DNA of 64,000 nt from assembly GCA_029817715.1 (NCBI GenBank), contig JARUPY010000190.1, positions 620,001-684,000 of the forward strand, written 5' to 3'. Shown here piece by piece: positions 45,443 through 56,900 of the stretch (the stretch's first letter is position 1; each line of letters starts with the position of its first letter). Below the pieces are notes generated by a model that ran no database searches, was not told the origin of the DNA, and was given only the letters and a program-made list of their open reading frames with translations. A program made the position numbers and the translations under genes. Origin of the DNA: Melastoma dodecandrum. Taxonomy: Eukaryota > Streptophyta > Magnoliopsida > Myrtales > Melastomataceae.

Positions 45443-46967
45443 TTTGAGGTGGGAAGTTTAATTCTCCAGGTCTTCCCATCATCATAATTTCTGATGGAAT
45501 GGGTGTTGTCTTTGCAACTTCTTGAGCACAACTGGTGGGTGTTATCTCCCCTAGGATTACCTGCGAAGAAGGGTTCTTCTTCTGCCATTTAAGAATATTT
45601 TTGTAGCAGGGTAATACCTTAGAGGGCTTCTTCTTAGGCCGTAATCGTGGGGCCTGGTCAATCAGGAACTGCCATGATCCATAATCTGTTTTGATTTGGG
45701 GAGCGGTATCTGCCTCATCATCTTTAGAGGGTTTCTGATCCTGATCATCATCATTTTCAGAGTCAGAGTCAGAAGGTTTTCTTTGTCCTGACCTCTTTTT
45801 TCTCCTGGTATCCTCTTCATCGCTTGAGAGATGCTCATCTTTGCATCCGCAAGTATCTGAGGAGCAAACATCCCAATAGCAGTGGTCAGTTGCTGGGTCT
45901 CTGAAGTGGTATGTTTCCTGTCCCTGTTCATCAAAAGAATGGATGATACGGTTAAGGGGATCAGGTTTCTTCTGCCGAGGAAGAGGTTGCATCATGAACA
46001 TGGTTGGGAAAATTGAAGGAGTTGGGGCATCCTTCTCATGTGACTGGTCAAATTTGATGATAACGGTGCCATCTTTTTCCCTGATGAACTTTGTTTCAGA
46101 TGACTGGATAGGCTTGACCTTCTGCTGGGTCCTTTCATAGTTGGTGATCCATTTTTCAGGCAAGAGCCTGAGGAGGTCATTTCTGCTTATCTGTCTGGGT
46201 ACATATAGGCATGTAGGGGCTTGTGAGTTATGGTAATCACTTCGGATAAGTAAAGCATCACCGTTATTGTCAGCAACGTTGAGGTCTAGTGCATGATTCT
46301 GTACTCTATAAGCCATCTGGTAATGCATGGTTGCCTCAATGGAATTCTCATCTTGTTCTGGTCCTGCAATCTGGACCTGTACTTGTAAGGCGTCTAGTAT
46401 GTTGGAATCCTGTAGAGACATACAGAAGTTGGGATAAAGTGTAACAAATACTGTCCCAGCATTTAGTGTTGTTTCTACGGTGCCGATGCAAGCATGTTGA
46501 TACTCTCTGTATCTGACGTCCAGTAGGGCCATTCTTGCAGTGACAGGAAGACCTTTCCTGCCATGGTAGGTTAGTGCAAGTCTAATAGCTCCGAAATGGA
46601 GATGAGTATATCCTCTTTCAATCCATTGTTTAGGAAATTCAGCAGGCAGTTGTAGGGACACAAATTGTTCCTTGTGTGTGGCCCAGATGGGGTGTTGGCT
46701 GAATTTGCTGGCCTGGACGTACTCAAGTACCTTAGATGAGGGATGTCTTATTAACGTTCGGATACTTCTTATGGGGTTCAGGGAAGGTTTGGTGAAGGCG
46801 GCATACGGATTGAGGAGAGGAAGTTTTGTTTCCTCCCATTCTTCCTTATGGGCTATCTCATATAATCCACCAAGTTTGTCAGAAGTAGAGGTTCTTATAC
46901 TAAGGCCTGAATCTAATGTGATGGGAGCATTCATCACGGTAGAGCTAGTATGAGTAGTGTTATCCAT
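45426..46967 (-). CDS. Caulimovirid movement-protein region, copy 1
   Basis: 513 aa, starting about 80 nt downstream of the tRNA primer site. The central part (about 115-270) has the 30K-superfamily look: AIRLALTYHGRKGLP, ARMALLDVRYREY, TVFVTLYPNFCMSLQDSN. The C-terminal third is charged, with KKRSGQRKPSDSDSEND and a run of Pro/Lys. Such proteins enlarge plasmodesmata or form tubules for cell-to-cell movement. The frame ends at 45426 because copy 1 has one extra base relative to copies 2 and 3. It is the only copy of this region in the array that extends to its start, because copies 2 and 3 are cut at the palindrome centre. Confidence 0.82.
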   Translation of the reverse strand: MDNTTHTSSTVMNAPITLDSGLSIRTSTSDKLGGLYEIAHKEEWEETKLPLLNPYAAFTKPSLNPIRSIRTLIRHPSSKVLEYVQASKFSQHPIWATHKEQFVSLQLPAEFPKQWIERGYTHLHFGAIRLALTYHGRKGLPVTARMALLDVRYREYQHACIGTVETTLNAGTVFVTLYPNFCMSLQDSNILDALQVQVQIAGPEQDENSIEATMHYQMAYRVQNHALDLNVADNNGDALLIRSDYHNSQAPTCLYVPRQISRNDLLRLLPEKWITNYERTQQKVKPIQSSETKFIREKDGTVIIKFDQSHEKDAPTPSIFPTMFMMQPLPRQKKPDPLNRIIHSFDEQGQETYHFRDPATDHCYWDVCSSDTCGCKDEHLSSDEEDTRRKKRSGQRKPSDSDSENDDDQDQKPSKDDEADTAPQIKTDYGSWQFLIDQAPRLRPKKKPSKVLPCYKNILKWQKKNPSSQVILGEITPTSCAQEVAKTTPIPSEIMMMGRPGELNFPPQNEQTL

Positions 46968-47045
46968 GGTGGTGTAGGCAGGGTGCTTCTCCAGGTAGGG
47001 TTCCTAGTCTAGATCTCTCACTCTCCCCGAAAAAAGAAAGGAAAG

Positions 47046-47057
47046 GCTCTGATACCA
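47046..47057 (-). promoter_or_regulatory. tRNA-Met primer binding site of the virus
   Basis: Reads TGGTATCAGAGC on the minus strand, complementary to the 3' end of plant initiator tRNA-Met and conserved in caulimovirids for minus-strand DNA priming. It is present only here. The corresponding position is lost in copies 2 and 3. Confidence 0.92.
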
Positions 47058-47281
47058 ATAATACGACTGTCTCAAGAAAGGATAAGAAAAGCCTTAAAAG
47101 CTGAAGCTGACATCTAATCAGATAAAGGAGGAAAGAGTTATACAAAGACAGAAGCTACGACCACCAGAACAGAACAACGCGAAAGTTGCTCAAGGTCGGA
47201 AATAAAGCAGCGGAAAAATACAAAAATAAAATTTTTCTAAAAGGATATCCGAGTCCTTTTAGATAAGACAAAATATTGAAA

Positions 47282-47656
47282 CTAGGCAGTAGATAAATAC
47301 AGATGTTGCTTGATATACCAAGCAAGATACTGCCGATACTGGACATGGTTGCGGAGGGAAGTCCATCCGCCGCATAAATCCCAGGGGTTGTGGAAGATCC
47401 ATTCCTCACCTGGTTTCATGCAGTTGAGGTAAGAAAGCTGGGCCTCAATTGTGTGAATCACACAGTTTCGGGCCTTATAGTCTATGTACTCATCTAATGC
47501 AGTAATGGTACGGGTAAAATGTTTAAGAGTTTTCTTCTTCTTCCAGAGTGGCTCGTCATACCGTCGAAGAATGCTGTGGAAGTGACTACGTAAGACATTA
47601 CTATTGGGAAAGGGAGGTTTGCGGAAACACTGTCTTCTTAGTGGAGGTCTCATCAC
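47282..47656 (-). CDS. Viral leader ORF, 124 aa, unknown function
   Basis: The ORF lies between the putative promoter TATA and the primer site, so it is inside the predicted pregenomic RNA leader. The protein is basic at the N-terminus (RPPLRRQCFRKPP), then LWKKKKTLKHFTRTI, and aromatic-rich toward the end (EEWIFHNPWDLCGGWTSL). No domain is recognised. The identical ORF is kept open in copy 3 (59939-60313), so it has not decayed. Position recalls small leader ORFs of other caulimovirids, but no homology is claimed. The copy at the left array border is cut after the first codons. Confidence 0.65.
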   Translation of the reverse strand: MMRPPLRRQCFRKPPFPNSNVLRSHFHSILRRYDEPLWKKKKTLKHFTRTITALDEYIDYKARNCVIHTIEAQLSYLNCMKPGEEWIFHNPWDLCGGWTSLRNHVQYRQYLAWYIKQHLYLSTA

Positions 47657-48304
47657 ACCTACTATCAGTGGCCGCGACCTGCGCCTGGCAGCCCTCCTGG
47701 CTATAACGGCAAGTGGTCCTTATGGCAGTCGATAGCTTTACGGTTCTGGGAGAACCCTACCGAGTTAACAGTGTACTGCAAACATTCATTTCACAATTAG
47801 AGTTTTAAGTAGTCAGAATCACAACGTTCATTACAAGATTAAGAGTTTGTCTGGGGAAGAGTCTTTTCCTTAAACAGGTCATACCATTGTACTGAAGTAG
47901 ATAACACAGAATAGTAAGATTGATAAACAAGGATTTGCCAGCTAAAATATAAACATCAACAAAGGTGATAGAGGATAGGTAATTAAAACAAAGCAGAACC
48001 TGGAAAACTCTGGAAACAAGAGTGATAAAATGAATGCAAGATAAAGCATACGATGGATGCTGGACAAAAGAGTCATGAATTTGGGTTTTCTGGTTTTTGA
48101 ATGTTTTTTGGGTTTTCTGGGTTTTGCAGATGTTTTTGGGTTTATCGAAGGTGAGGAGGTTTCTTGAGAGATCGTCGATCTAGGGAACCGCCACTACTGG
48201 ATAACACCCTGGGAGAAACTTAGCCGGCCATGGATATGGGAAAACTACTTGTATATTAGCTCTGATTGTAAATTGCTCTGTTTTTCTCCTCTGGTGGGAG
48301 TGTC

Positions 48305-48312
48305 TATTTATA
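48305..48312 (-). promoter_or_regulatory. TATA box of the viral pregenomic promoter, copy 2
   Basis: TATAAATA on the minus strand, exactly 8169 bp from the copy 1 box. It would drive RNA leftward through the 124-aa ORF, primer site and copy 1 coding region. Confidence 0.6.
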
Positions 48313-48466
48313 TTACAAAGATCTCACTATTGCTAATTGAAAGCAAGGATGTAAAGCTGAGTTAGTGGGGCGCAATTTGCGGAGGAATCTTGCAGCTTTT
48401 GGAAAGTTGATTGGCTGCTAGTGCCGGCCTTATGGTTAAGGCATCTTCTTTATTCCTCGTGGGCGG

Positions 48467-51400
48467 CTACTCTCGCGGTCGCTTTCCTCGATTGTCGGGC
48501 AATTGCGCTGAACTTCTTTTTTGAGTGGATGAGGGACCTGCTGATGAAGATTCTGGATCTGGGCCGGATGGGTCTGATGAGCTTGGGCCAAGGTCCACCT
48601 TGCCTAGGAAGTCTTGTGCAATATCTTCCCAATATACTCCGTCATCTTGGTGCTCGCGCTGGTGGAGCGCACATTGGAGCATGTGGACATGGTTCGGGTC
48701 TGTGAACTGGATCTGATGTTGGAGTACCACTTCTGGATCTAAGTATGGAACTCCGTTCTCTTTACAAAGCCTGATCTTCAAAAATTCGTTGTCAGTGATG
48801 GCCATTTCTCTGTCTGAATGAAGTGGAGCTTCATGAACTAGAGAAAAGGGAAGACTGGCGAATTCGTCTACGGTGTTGATAGATGCCATCGCTTGTAGTC
48901 TTGAGTCGAAATACCAGTACCTGCGAAAAAGATAAATTGAATATGGGGTTATTTCGCCGAACTTGAAGTATCTGTCTTGGTGAGCTTCAATCCAAATCTT
49001 CCACTGTTTTAGTGGAGCAAACCACGCTAGTACTTCAGCTAAGTGAGATTGAGGCCTTCTGTGTGGTGTGAAAGTATAGAGGTCTCCTAGTTGTCCCAGA
49101 TAAGTAAGTAGTTCTTCAGTGGGGAATTCAAGAGCCATTATGTATTTGTGCAGGAGATACCATAAGAGCCATTTTAGTTCTTCAGGGAAGATACTCATTG
49201 GTTCAATAGGTATGGCTCTGAGGAAAGGGTAGCAGGGATGTAGTCCTTGTTTTGGGAACATCATTTGTCCGTATTTGCTAAAAATCCTTTCCAGATATCG
49301 TTTTACCATGAGGCCAGAATTGGCAAGGACTTCTTCTATGTGTTCTTTGTTGTCATAGTGGATAATTTCTGGGGGAAGAATCCTCCTCATATCCAATGGT
49401 TTGGGTACATATGTACGTATCATGGCCTGCAAGCTTGGAACTTCCTGAAGTGAAGGATTAGTAATATCAAAGGGTCGGGAAAGAAAGTCAGCAACCACAT
49501 TGGTCCTTCCTTTGATATGTTTGGCGGTGAAGGTGTACTGGGAAAACCATTCTGAGAGTCTGAGTAGCTGTGCATTCGGAATCTTCTTCTGTGTGAACTT
49601 AATCATGGATGGGAAGGAAGACATGTCACTTTCAACAATAAAATGATGGCCAATGAGATGAAACTCAAACTTCTTAATGCCATACTTGACTGCCAGAATT
49701 TCCTTCATTGTTGAGTGATAGTGCTGCTCAGCTGTGTTAAATCTCCCAGATTTATAGGCACATACCTGGCGTTTACCATCCTTTTCCTCTAAGAGGATGG
49801 CGGCCCAAAATTGGTCACTAGCATCCGTTTGGAGGATGCGAACTCCATCTGAAGGAATCTGCAAGGGAGGAAGTATCTGTAAATGGGTCTTTAGATACTT
49901 AACTGCTTCGGTTTGGGCTGGTCCCCAAGGTGATGAATCCTTCTTGAGTTGGGCTTCTAATGGTCTGGTGTACCTGCTGATATTAGGAACAAAATCTCTC
50001 AAGTAATTAACTATTCCCAAAAACTGTTGGACTTGTTTCTTTGTAAGATTTAGGTCTGGGAATTTTAATAATTCTTGGGCTATATGAGGTCCAGGGTGAA
50101 TCCATTCGATAGTCTCATTCCCAGGAATTCCACTGAATGTTCAAAGAGTCTCATCTTCTTTTCTGAGAGCATTATGCCATGTTCCTGTACAAGGCTTGCA
50201 AATCTTTCTAGCAGTTTTTCATGCGAAGGCCTGTCTGGACTGAATAGCAGGATATCATCAATATAGATAAGTGCAGAGTCCAAGATTGGTTCAAAGATTT
50301 TTATCATAACTTTCTGGAAAAGTGATGGGGCAGTCTTTAGTCCAAAGGGTAAAACTGTCCATTGATAATGTCCATCTGGGATGCAGAATCCCGTTTTCCA
50401 TTTATCATCAGGGTGTATGCCAAGTTGCCAAAAGCCACTTTTAAGGTCAAACTTTGAAAATATTTTAGCTTTGGCAAGTGAAGAGAACAATACCGTTCGT
50501 CTTGGCACAGGAAACTTATCATCCTGTAGGAACTGGTTTAGAGGTTGATAATTTATAACTAACCTCCGTTTTCCCCTGATCTGCTCGGAACGCTTGTTTA
50601 CGTAAAACGCTTCGCATGCCCACTGTGAGTCTGTTGGCTCAATTAATCCCTGCTGTAATAGAGAAACACATTCTTTCTTAGCAGCTTTAGTATCATCAGG
50701 ATTCATACCTGAATGACTAGCCTTTGTAGGATTAATATCTTCATTCTGCTTGAATGGTAGCCGAACAAAGAATTTGGAATTCTTCCATAATGGATGAGGG
50801 CATTTCTGTAGGAACTCGTCATGACTTTCTGCAAAGGATGAGCTGAACAATTGTTTCATTCTTTCTGCAGGCTCAATAGAAAACATCCGAGTTAGTGATG
50901 TGTATGGTTTGAAGTTTCCATGGTATTTGAGACCTGTAGACAAGATCATCAACTCAGGTAGTTTGTGCAAAATGTTCCATCCAAGTACTATGTCTCTGCC
51001 TGGAAGATCTGTGACATATAAGGAGGATTTGATAATGCAGTTGTGAAAAAGCTTTATCTTTAAATCCTTAGTCCTATGAGTGGTATGGAACACGTCACTT
51101 GATGCAGCCACAAATTTCTTCATGTATGGTACCAGGAATTGTTGTGGCACGAGAATCGGGTTAATCATGCTTTCTGCTGCTCCGGTGTCTATGAAAGCAA
51201 TGGCAGTAACTGGTCTATGGTACTTGGAAAAATATACTTGGACCTTTATATGTGGTGCCATCTGAGAAGCAGCAATGAGTGGGAGTTGTTGGCGTGAATC
51301 TCCTTCATGAGGTTCTTCTTCATCCGAGTCCCCTGTAACAATGGTAGTACCATTATTGGATTCTTCAGAAGATACTTGCCTTATAGGAATGGTGGGGAAA

Positions 51401-53785
51401 TTTTGTCTTTCTGGATGAACTCGGATGGTGTATATTCCTTCTTCAGTATCTGTTCCTGAAAATTTTCCTTCAAGACAAAAAACTGTCTTTTTAGTTGGGA
51501 ATTCTTCTAAGGAGAAAACGGATTCGAGATCATCATCTCTCAGGGATGTCTGGGTGCATTCTTCAATTTGCGCCATTAAGCCTTTACTCCTTCTCGGGCA
51601 GTTCTTTGCAAAGTGGTCGGGCTTATTACAAATGAAGCATCTGGTGGACTTTCTTTGTGGTCCAACCTTCCTCTTGAATCTGAGGAATCTCTTCCATTTC
51701 TTCGGAAACTTGCGTGATCTTTTAGGGAACTTTTTTCCCTTGGAGGAGTCTTTCTTCCCATGCTTTGTCTTGTAGGGCTTAGTTGCTGGAGCACAAGAAC
51801 ATAAGTCTTTCGTGGTACACTTAATTTTGTACATGTTTTTCTTGGCTCGACAGACTTGGTCTAGACGTTTGTCTTGATTCAGGAATCCTTGGATGATTTC
51901 TTTTCTCTGGCATAGTTCATTGACCCCAGAAATGATTTCTTGTTGAATCTGTCCGACCGTTAGTTGAGCAATCCTAACATTCTTACTGATAAGGCTTTTT
52001 TCAACCATAGCAGATATAGGTGGTTCTATCGAAGATAGAAATACAGGTTTGTATGTATTGTCTCCACCTAGATGTAAGAATAGATGCAGCATTCTTTGGA
52101 AATGTTTATCTAAGTCTTTTACCTTGTAAGAGCAGCATCTTCTCTGGAAGAATTCTGTCCTTTTCTCTTCCAAGAGGTCGTTTGGGTTGCCAATTAGATG
52201 GAGGTGGAGGTTGTTCATGAAATTTGGTAAAGTCATGTTTACCATCTGGATTTGATCTTGTTCTGAGAACAAGTTCCACCATGTCTGCAAGGTGCCATGA
52301 AAATTGGAGGTTAACTCTGTAAGGATATCAGAGGTGTTATATACAGTTACCCTCTTGTGAATACACCACGCAAGGAAATCTTGTATGCGCTGAGGCCATT
52401 GGGTCCGTGGTATGTCATCAAAGGTGAACTTAGTATTTCCCTCTGTTCTCCTAGGAGGAGTTTCTTCCATTGACTCATCTGACTGTACTTCTTCTTGTCT
52501 ATTGGTACTGGTTTCTGTCTCGTCTCTATCTGCCATGAACAGGTGATGTAAAACTAAGGATGAGGTTTCTGAGGTAACTTCAGATACCTGATCTGTTTCA
52601 TCTGTAGAGGTTTCTTCCTCGGAAGAGGAGGTAGTTTCTTCTGATGAGCTTTCAGAAGTATTAGATTCTTCGTACCTGTCTGCCATTTGAATTTGAGAAG
52701 GCATAAACGGCGGACATTGGGAGAAATAGCTTCCAATAGGGTCATGGTTATCATAATAACCGTCAGAAGTATTATCAGAAAGACTGGGTGAGGACTGAAG
52801 AGTAGTCGATGTTACCCATTTCCTTGTTGGGCAATCAAGAGAGTCCTGGTGTCCTCGGATCATTAACTGTTGTGTCTGAGGGTTAGGACTAGACTGTGTA
52901 TCTGGACTGGGTGTCCGATGTCTTTCTGTAGGTTTGGAGCTTTCTGCCTTTCTCTTTCCTTCTCTAATCTCATTTCTTTTTCTGGATGACTTCTGTTGTT
53001 CTCTAATAACTTCTCTTATTTCTGCAGGATCTTTCTTTCCAGCTTGTCCATACAGAGGAGGAGCGTTAGAGGATACTTGCATAAACGAAGAAGTCCTGTT
53101 ACCTAAATCCAGAATATCAAAAGGCTTTGAGATGGGATTCAAACTTAACCCATAGCTTTGTGGGATAACTTGTGGTCGTCCAAAGCTTAGTAGACTTGCA
53201 GGGTCTGGTTGTTTGTTTAGATCCACCTGTTTGTCTTCTAGGATTTTGATCTGCCTTTTGAGTTTGGCGATCTCATCATCTGGGTCAGACCTGAAATAAG
53301 AAGGGAATTTTCCCTTTTCAAAGTTATCTAACCTTTTTTGAAGAGATTGTAACATCGCCTGATTCTTATCTTGATGGGCGTCTATTTTTGCACTGAGCCT
53401 GGCCTCTGTTCCTGTCAAAAGTTCTTGAACAGTATCTATTTTTCTGCAGATAGTATTGAGTCCTGCATTTTGGGCTAAGGCATTCTGGCTTTGCCAATTA
53501 AGGACATTTTCTGCAATACTATTCCTCAAGGGGTTACCCTGTGCATCAACACCTGTGGGAATAGGAATCTTGGAACAATATTTAATACCGTCAATGGTTT
53601 GCTCATTTTGAGGTGGGAAGTTTAATTCTCCAGGTCTTCCCATCATCATAATTTCTGATGGAATGGGTGTTGTCTTTGCAACTTCTTGAGCACAACTGGT
53701 GGGTGTTATCTCCCCTAGGATTACCTGCGAAGAAGGGTTCTTCTTCTGCCATTTAAGAATATTTTTGTAGCAGGGTAATACCTTA
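48467..53785 (-). pseudogene. Caulimovirid polyprotein, copy 2 (frameshifted)
   Basis: Same domain order as copy 1. From 53785 the frame runs through the movement-protein tail, capsid, CCHC, protease and RT (1189 codons from Met 53649) and breaks at about 50098. There 4 bp are missing relative to copies 1 and 3, between the RT connection and RNase H. RNase H and the C-terminal extension continue in the shifted frame (48467-50020, 517 codons). The movement-protein and capsid frames are joined here. Single substitutions relative to copy 1 include Arg to Met in the basic track and Leu to Val before the protease. The 5' part is absent because of the palindrome junction. Confidence 0.9.
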
Positions 53786-53805
53786 CGGCCTAAGAAGAAG
53801 CCCTC
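53786..53805. other. Spacer at the centre of the palindrome
   Basis: Twenty bases belong to copy 3 and extend beyond where copy 2 stops. The flanking 19-mers (CAGGGTAATACCTTA and its complement form their inner parts) are reverse complements. So the head-to-head join was made between two viral ends differing by only 20 bp in the movement-protein region. Confidence 0.85.
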
Positions 53806-53941
53806 TAAGGTATTACCCTGCTACAAAAATATTCTTAAATGGCAGAAGAAGAACCCTTCTTCGCAGGTAATCCTAGGGGAGATAACACCCACCAGTTGTG
53901 CTCAAGAAGTTGCAAAGACAACACCCATTCCATCAGAAATT

Positions 53942-56900
53942 ATGATGATGGGAAGACCTGGAGAATTAAACTTCCCACCTCAAAATGAGCAAACCATTGA
54001 CGGTATTAAATATTGTTCCAAGATTCCTATTCCCACAGGTGTTGATGCACAGGGTAACCCCTTGAGGAATAGTATTGCAGAAAATGTCCTTAATTGGCAA
54101 AGCCAGAATGCCTTAGCCCAAAATGCAGGACTCAATACTATCTGCAGAAAAATAGATACTGTTCAAGAACTTTTGACAGGAACAGAGGCCAGGCTCAGTG
54201 CAAAAATAGACGCCCATCAAGATAAGAATCAGGCGATGTTACAATCTCTTCAAAAAAGGTTAGATAACTTTGAAAAGGGAAAATTCCCTTCTTATTTCAG
54301 GTCTGACCCAGATGATGAGATCGCCAAACTCAAAAGGCAGATCAAAATCCTAGAAGACAAACAGGTGGATCTAAACAAACAACCAGACCCTGCAAGTCTA
54401 CTAAGCTTTGGACGACCACAAGTTATCCCACAAAGCTATGGGTTAAGTTTGAATCCCATCTCAAAGCCTTTTGATATTCTGGATTTAGGTAACAGGACTT
54501 CTTCGTTTATGCAAGTATCCTCTAACGCTCCTCCTCTGTATGGACAAGCTGGAAAGAAAGATCCTGCAGAAATAAGAGAAGTTATTAGAGAACAACAGAA
54601 GTCATCCAGAAAAAGAAATGAGATTAGAGAAGGAAAGAGAAAGGCAGAAAGCTCCAAACCTACAGAAAGACATCGGACACCCAGTCCAGATACACAGTCT
54701 AGTCCTAACCCTCAGACACAACAGTTAATGATCCGAGGACACCAGGACTCTCTTGATTGCCCAACAAGGAAATGGGTAACATCGACTACTCTTCAGTCCT
54801 CACCCAGTCTTTCTGATAATACTTCTGACGGTTATTATGATAACCATGACCCTATTGGAAGCTATTTCTCCCAATGTCCGCCGTTTATGCCTTCTCAAAT
54901 TCAAATGGCAGACAGGTACGAAGAATCTAATACTTCTGAAAGCTCATCAGAAGAAACTACCTCCTCTTCCGAGGAAGAAACCTCTACAGATGAAACAGAT
55001 CAGGTATCTGAAGTTACCTCAGAAACCTCATCCTTAGTTTTACATCACCTGTTCATGGCAGATAGAGACGAGACAGAAACCAGTACCAATAGACAAGAAG
55101 AAGTACAGTCAGATGAGTCAATGGAAGAAACTCCTCCTAGGAGAACAGAGGGAAATACTAAGTTCACCTTTGATGACATACCACGGACCCAATGGCCTCA
55201 GCGCATACAAGATTTCCTTGCGTGGTGTATTCACAAGAGGGTAACTGTATATAACACCTCTGATATCCTTACAGAGTTAACCTCCAATTTTCATGGCACC
55301 TTGCAGACATGGTGGAACTTGTTCTCAGAACAAGATCAAATCCAGATGGTAAACATGACTTTACCAAATTTCATGAACAACCTCCACCTCCATCTAATTG
55401 GCAACCCAAACGACCTCTTGGAAGAGAAAAGGACAGAATTCTTCCAGAGAAGATGCTGCTCTTACAAGGTAAAAGACTTAGATAAACATTTCCAAAGAAT
55501 GCTGCATCTATTCTTACATCTAGGTGGAGACAATACATACAAACCTGTATTTCTATCTTCGATAGAACCACCTATATCTGCTATGGTTGAAAAAAGCCTT
55601 ATCAGTAAGAATGTTAGGATTGCTCAACTAACGGTCGGACAGATTCAACAAGAAATCATTTCTGGGGTCAATGAACTATGCCAGAGAAAAGAAATCATCC
55701 AAGGATTCCTGAATCAAGACAAACGTCTAGACCAAGTCTGTCGAGCCAAGAAAAACAGGTACAAAATTAAGTGTACCACGAAAGACTTATGTTATTGTGC
55801 TCCAGCAACTAAGCCCTACAAGACAAAGCATGGGAAGAAAGACTCCTCCAAGGGAAAAAAGTTCCCTAAAAGATCACGCAAGTTTCCGAAGAAATGGAAG
55901 AGATTCCTCAGATTCAAGAGGAAGGTTGGACCACAAAGAAAGTCCACCAGATGCTTCATTTGTAATAAGCCCGACCACTTTGCAAAGAACTGCCCCAGAA
56001 GGAGTAAAGGCTTAATGGCGCAAATTGAAGAATGCACCCAGACATCCCTGAGAGATGATGATCTCGAATCCCTTTTCTCCTTAGAAGAATTCCCAACTAA
56101 AAAGACAGTTTTTTGTCTTGAAGGAAAATTTTCAGGAACAGATACTGAAGAAGGAATATACACCATCCGAGTTCATCCAGAAAGACAAAATTTCCCCACC
56201 ATTCCTATAAGGCAAGTATCTTCTGAAGAATCCAATAATGGTACTACCATTGTTACAGGGGACTCGGATGAAGAAGAACCTCATGAAGGAGATTCACGCC
56301 AACAACTCCCACTCATTGCTGCTTCTCAGATGGCACCACATATAAAGGTCCAAGTATATTTTTCCAAGTACCATAGACCAGTTACTGCCATTGCTTTCAT
56401 AGACACCGGAGCAGCAGAAAGCATGATTAACCCGATTCTCGTGCCACAACAATTCCTGGTACCATACATGAAGAAATTTGTGGCTGCATCAAGTGACGTG
56501 TTCCATACCACTCATAGGACTAAGGATTTAAAGATAAAGCTTTTTCACAACTGCATTATCAAATCCTCCTTATATGTCACAGATCTTCCAGGCAGAGACA
56601 TAGTACTTGGATGTAACATTTTGCACAAACTACCTGAGTTGATGATCTTGTCTACAGGTCTCAAATACCATGGAAACTTCAAACCATACACATCACTAAC
56701 TCGGATGTTTTCTATTGAGCCTGCAGAAAGAATGAAACAATTGTTCAGCTCATCCTTTGCAGAAAGTCATGACGAGTTCCTACAGAAATGCCCTCATCCA
56801 TTATGGAAGAATTCCAAATTCTTTGTTCGGCTACCATTCAAGCAGAATGAAGATATTAATCCTACAAAGGCTAGTCATTCAGGTATGAATCCTGATGATA

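Noticed and set aside
48421..48705. 94-codon frame opposite the C-terminal end of the polyprotein
   Set aside because: Antisense shadow of the viral coding end, with no start context or domain.
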